From assembly GCF_008632335.1 (NCBI RefSeq), contig NZ_VWXX01000021.1:1-60897 (forward strand): a stretch of 60,897 bases of DNA, written 5' to 3'. How positions within the stretch are numbered: the first letter of the stretch is position 1; each line of letters opens with the position of its first letter. Shown piece by piece: positions 58,826 to 60,897 of the stretch. This DNA comes from Thiohalocapsa marina. Its GTDB lineage: Bacteria; Pseudomonadota; Gammaproteobacteria; Chromatiales; Chromatiaceae. The notes beneath the pieces were generated by a model, which was given only the letters and a program-made list of their open reading frames with translations, ran no database searches and was not told where the DNA came from. Both the position numbers and the translations under genes were made by a program.

Positions 58826-59680
58826 ATGGTCGAGATCAAGCATAAAGATACCGGGGAGGTGCTGGCGACGCTGGAGACGGATTCGCTGGTCGGCGCCGAT
58901 CTGCGCGACATGCGGCTCAACGGCGCCGATCTGCGCGGCGCGGACCTGAGCGACGCCAATCTGGAGTTCAGCGATCTGGTGGGCGCGGATCTGAGCGGGG
59001 CGCGGCTGTGCGGCGCCATCCTGCTCAGTGCGCATCTGAATGAGGCCGACCTGAGCGGCGCGGACCTGTCGCGGGTGCGTGCCGGCTCCGAGCGTCCAGC
59101 GGTGGCGGCAGTGCTCACGGGTGCCGATCTCCGGCAGGCGACCCTGGTGGGGGCCGATCTGCGCAAGGCCGAGATCCGCGGCGCCAATCTGAACCAGGCC
59201 AACCTGCGCGCCGCCGACATGCGCGGTACGGACTTCAGCGGCAGCGATCTGCGGCATGTGGTGGCGCCCAGGGCGCTGTTCATCAAGGCCAACCTGCGTG
59301 AGACCAATCTCGGCAGTGCGGACCTGCGCGATTGCCATCTGAACGACGCCAACCTGGTCAAGGCCCATCTGCACGATGCGGACCTGACCAGTGCCGAGCC
59401 GGACGGCTTCACGGTGGCGAATCTGGCCAATTTCGAGGGCGCGGAGCTGCGCAATGCCCGGTTGAGCAATCTCTCGGCGCAGGATGCCAACTTCCGCAAC
59501 GCCGACCTGACCGGCGTCGACTTCAGCAACGCCGTGCTCGGCGGCGCCATCCTGCGCGGCGCCAATGTGGCCGACGCCAACTTTCAGGGGGTGGAATTGG
59601 CCAGCGTGACCATGGAGTTCGCCAACTTCTCCAAGGCGCTGAACGCCCGGGTGCCGAGTTACAAGAAAAACTTGCGCTGA
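58826..59680 (+). CDS. Pentapeptide-repeat protein
   Basis: A 284-residue protein built mostly of A(D/N)LXX pentapeptides, forming a right-handed quadrilateral beta-helix. The first block (about 20-90) and the second (about 95-280) are separated by a short non-repeat segment (GSERPAVAAV). An N-terminal KHKDTGEVLATLETDSL strand precedes the helix. Such proteins can mimic DNA (Qnr/MfpA) or play structural roles; no specific function is shown. GGGGAGGA before the ATG at 58826 is the strongest ribosome binding site in the area. The gene is divergent from metY. Confidence 0.9.
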   Translation: MVEIKHKDTGEVLATLETDSLVGADLRDMRLNGADLRGADLSDANLEFSDLVGADLSGARLCGAILLSAHLNEADLSGADLSRVRAGSERPAVAAVLTGADLRQATLVGADLRKAEIRGANLNQANLRAADMRGTDFSGSDLRHVVAPRALFIKANLRETNLGSADLRDCHLNDANLVKAHLHDADLTSAEPDGFTVANLANFEGAELRNARLSNLSAQDANFRNADLTGVDFSNAVLGGAILRGANVADANFQGVELASVTMEFANFSKALNARVPSYKKNLR

Positions 59681-59731
59681 CAGCCGCCAGCCGCCAGCCG
59701 CGAGCCATGAACTGCCAGCCGAAGGCGCTCG

Positions 59732-60514
59732 TCAGGCCAAGTCCTGATCGCTGGAGACTGGCGGCCGGGTGCCGGCGGGGGAGCCGGCGGCCGGGCGCTG
59801 GCGGCTGGGGGCTGCAGGCTCCCCTTGCTGATCCGCATCCTGCGGCGTGCGGATGAAATCCTCGGTCGGGAAGCCCCTGGTGCCGAACTCCGCGATCCAC
59901 TGCTGGACCTTGTCCTCGGCCGGCACCGGGTCGCGGCTCAGCACCCAGCCGCGGCGCCGGGTCGGCTGGCCCACCAGGGCGTAGTCGTAGTCCGCGCCGA
60001 CGCCGATGATCCAGTAGTCGTCCCACAGCACATGCACGCCGTACAGCGTGCGGAAGCTGATTTCCAGCCGGGCGTTGCTGGCGCGGTCCACCACCCGGGC
60101 GATGGCCTTGGCCTGTCCGGTGCCGCCGTCCTTGTGGATGCAACGGTTGGTCACATACACCATGCCGTCCTCGCCCAGCTTGTAGTCCGCCGTCACGTTC
60201 TTCACGCAGCGCCGCTCGGTAAAGTAGGGCAGACGGGCGATCTCGTACCAGCGGCCCATGTAGCGGCTCAGGTCCACCTTCGGCGCGGTGGCCGGCGCCG
60301 TCAGATGCACCTTGGGCTTGCGCAGGCAGGTGCTGACGGTGACCTGCGCCTCGGTCTCGTCCGTGGTTTGGCCGGTGCCGGGCGGCGCGGTGTAGATCTC
60401 CTGCGCCCAGGAGGCCAGCTCCCGGTCGCGCCGGACGTTGCGTCGCTGACGCTTCGGCTTGTTCGGGTCCGTCTTGCCGCGCGGGCGCCCCGGGCCAGGC
60501 TTCCCGTCCGTCAT
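59732..60514 (-). CDS. Lipocalin (Blc-like) with basic N-terminal extension
   Basis: A 260-residue protein. The lipocalin core (about 75-235) has the signature SRYMGRWYEIARLPYF, CVKNVTADY, DDYWIIGVGADYDYALVGQP and GWVLSRDP. Bacterial Blc proteins are outer-membrane lipoproteins; here no signal peptide or lipobox is seen. Instead the first 30 residues are strongly basic with an AT-hook-like GRPRGK (GPGRPRGKTDPNKPKRQRR). The C-terminal 30 residues are low-complexity. The start overlaps a possible small upstream frame (ATGA). Confidence 0.8.
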   Translation of the reverse strand: MTDGKPGPGRPRGKTDPNKPKRQRRNVRRDRELASWAQEIYTAPPGTGQTTDETEAQVTVSTCLRKPKVHLTAPATAPKVDLSRYMGRWYEIARLPYFTERRCVKNVTADYKLGEDGMVYVTNRCIHKDGGTGQAKAIARVVDRASNARLEISFRTLYGVHVLWDDYWIIGVGADYDYALVGQPTRRRGWVLSRDPVPAEDKVQQWIAEFGTRGFPTEDFIRTPQDADQQGEPAAPSRQRPAAGSPAGTRPPVSSDQDLA

Positions 60515-60672
60515 CGCTGCGCGGCCGCGGTAGAAGCAGAAGATGTCCCGCTGGCACTGCTGCCACGGGCGCCGGCCATGGCCGAAAGACGGAGGCCGTC
60601 GGCCTGCATGGCCGCTGCCCCGTTGTCGCCTGGCTGGGTTGCTCGATTCCGATTGGGCTGAAGATCCGTCAT
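60511..60672 (-). CDS. Possible small protein upstream of the lipocalin
   Basis: A 53-residue frame (MTDLQPNRNRATQPGDNG… ending ASTAAAQR) whose stop overlaps the lipocalin start by ATGA, which would allow coupled translation. No Shine-Dalgarno or known domain is seen, and the composition is Ala/Ser-rich. The lipocalin frame itself also stays open upstream (…CQRDIFCFYRGRAAM), so a frameshift or missed N-terminus is another explanation. Confidence 0.25.
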   Translation of the reverse strand: MTDLQPNRNRATQPGDNGAAAMQADGLRLSAMAGARGSSASGTSSASTAAAQR

Positions 60673-60808
60673 GGTGCCGCCGATGTCACGCTTGGCGCAC
60701 AAGTGTACCGGCGCAGCGGTCAGTGTGCCATCACCAGCATGCGCGGGCGCGTCTTGCCGCCCGACCTCGGCCGGGATCAGCGTTCACCCGCACGGCTGGC
60801 ATCACCAC

Positions 60809-60897
60809 TAAGGCACGATTCAGAAATAACCTACACGGATGCACGGTAGGGCGGATAAGCGAAGCGCATCCGCCACAGGCCACAACGGCGGATGCGC
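60809..60897 (+). repeat. Repeat family C, right-end copy
   Basis: Exact reverse complement of 25201-25289. It starts TAAGGCACGATTCAG, and its last 47 bases equal the first 47 of the window. It runs off the window end inside the second palindrome arm. Confidence 0.9.

Noticed and set aside
1-60897. Plasmid or prophage origin of the whole window
   Set aside because: Despite matching ends there are no replication, partition, conjugation or phage structural genes, and many core chromosomal genes are present.

Overview
The window looks like a stretch of a GC-rich gammaproteobacterial chromosome, probably a halotolerant member of the Chromatiales/Ectothiorhodospiraceae. The basis is the gene set (SelO, GlnE, TmcA, TruC, GTP cyclohydrolase I, SrmB-like helicase, MoxR/Bat operon), an N-acetylglutaminylglutamine (NAGGN) osmolyte operon, and dense families of short palindromic repeats. 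The lineage is inferred from gene content, not proven. I see no rRNA, tRNA, CRISPR array, prophage or complete insertion sequence.

Layout. 0.6-6.1 kb: a LysR regulator overlapping selO, a small lipoprotein, a TraB-family membrane protein and a YqiA-like esterase. 6.1-7.0 kb: a repeat-rich gap and a small unknown gene. 7.0-12.1 kb: hexose-6-phosphate mutarotase, glnE, ilvE and a zf-CHCC protein. 12.1-18.8 kb: an SrmB-like helicase, a PAS protein with no normal start codon, a ClC chloride channel, tmcA (convergent) and a DUF2061 protein. 19-24.8 kb: folE, then the three-gene NAGGN operon. 25-27.8 kb: a minus-strand trio (S24-like protein, orphan efflux adaptor, EamA transporter). 27.9-32.7 kb: an Atm1-type exporter, a NarX/NarL-like two-component system and a rhodanese. 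32.7-41 kb: an NDUFA9-like protein, an HPF-family protein, nei, truC, a TPR/aspartyl-protease protein, a 2OG-Fe oxygenase, mepA and unknown genes. 41.3-48 kb: an SLC13/TrkA-C permease, a broken ion-channel gene and a very large SNF2 helicase. 48.5-56.6 kb: a seven-gene moxR-bat operon. 56.7-60.9 kb: an MbcA/Xre-like protein, an amidotransferase remnant, metY, a pentapeptide-repeat protein and a lipocalin.

The most unusual content is between genes. A family of about 157-bp elements is built from five consecutive hairpins and carries TIR-like ends; there are five full copies and three deletion derivatives. A second composite repeat combines a roughly 100-bp palindrome with a roughly 48-bp module. 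A third repeat, with perfect 24-bp arms, lies at both ends and in the middle of the window. The first and last 47 bases of the window are identical, so the sequence either breaks at this repeat or closes on itself.

Several genes look non-standard: three reading frames where ATC stands where a start codon is expected, an S24-like protein without its catalytic serine, a ClC protein with valine at the proton-glutamate position, a NarX-like kinase with almost no periplasmic domain, and a channel gene whose middle is replaced by a palindromic repeat.
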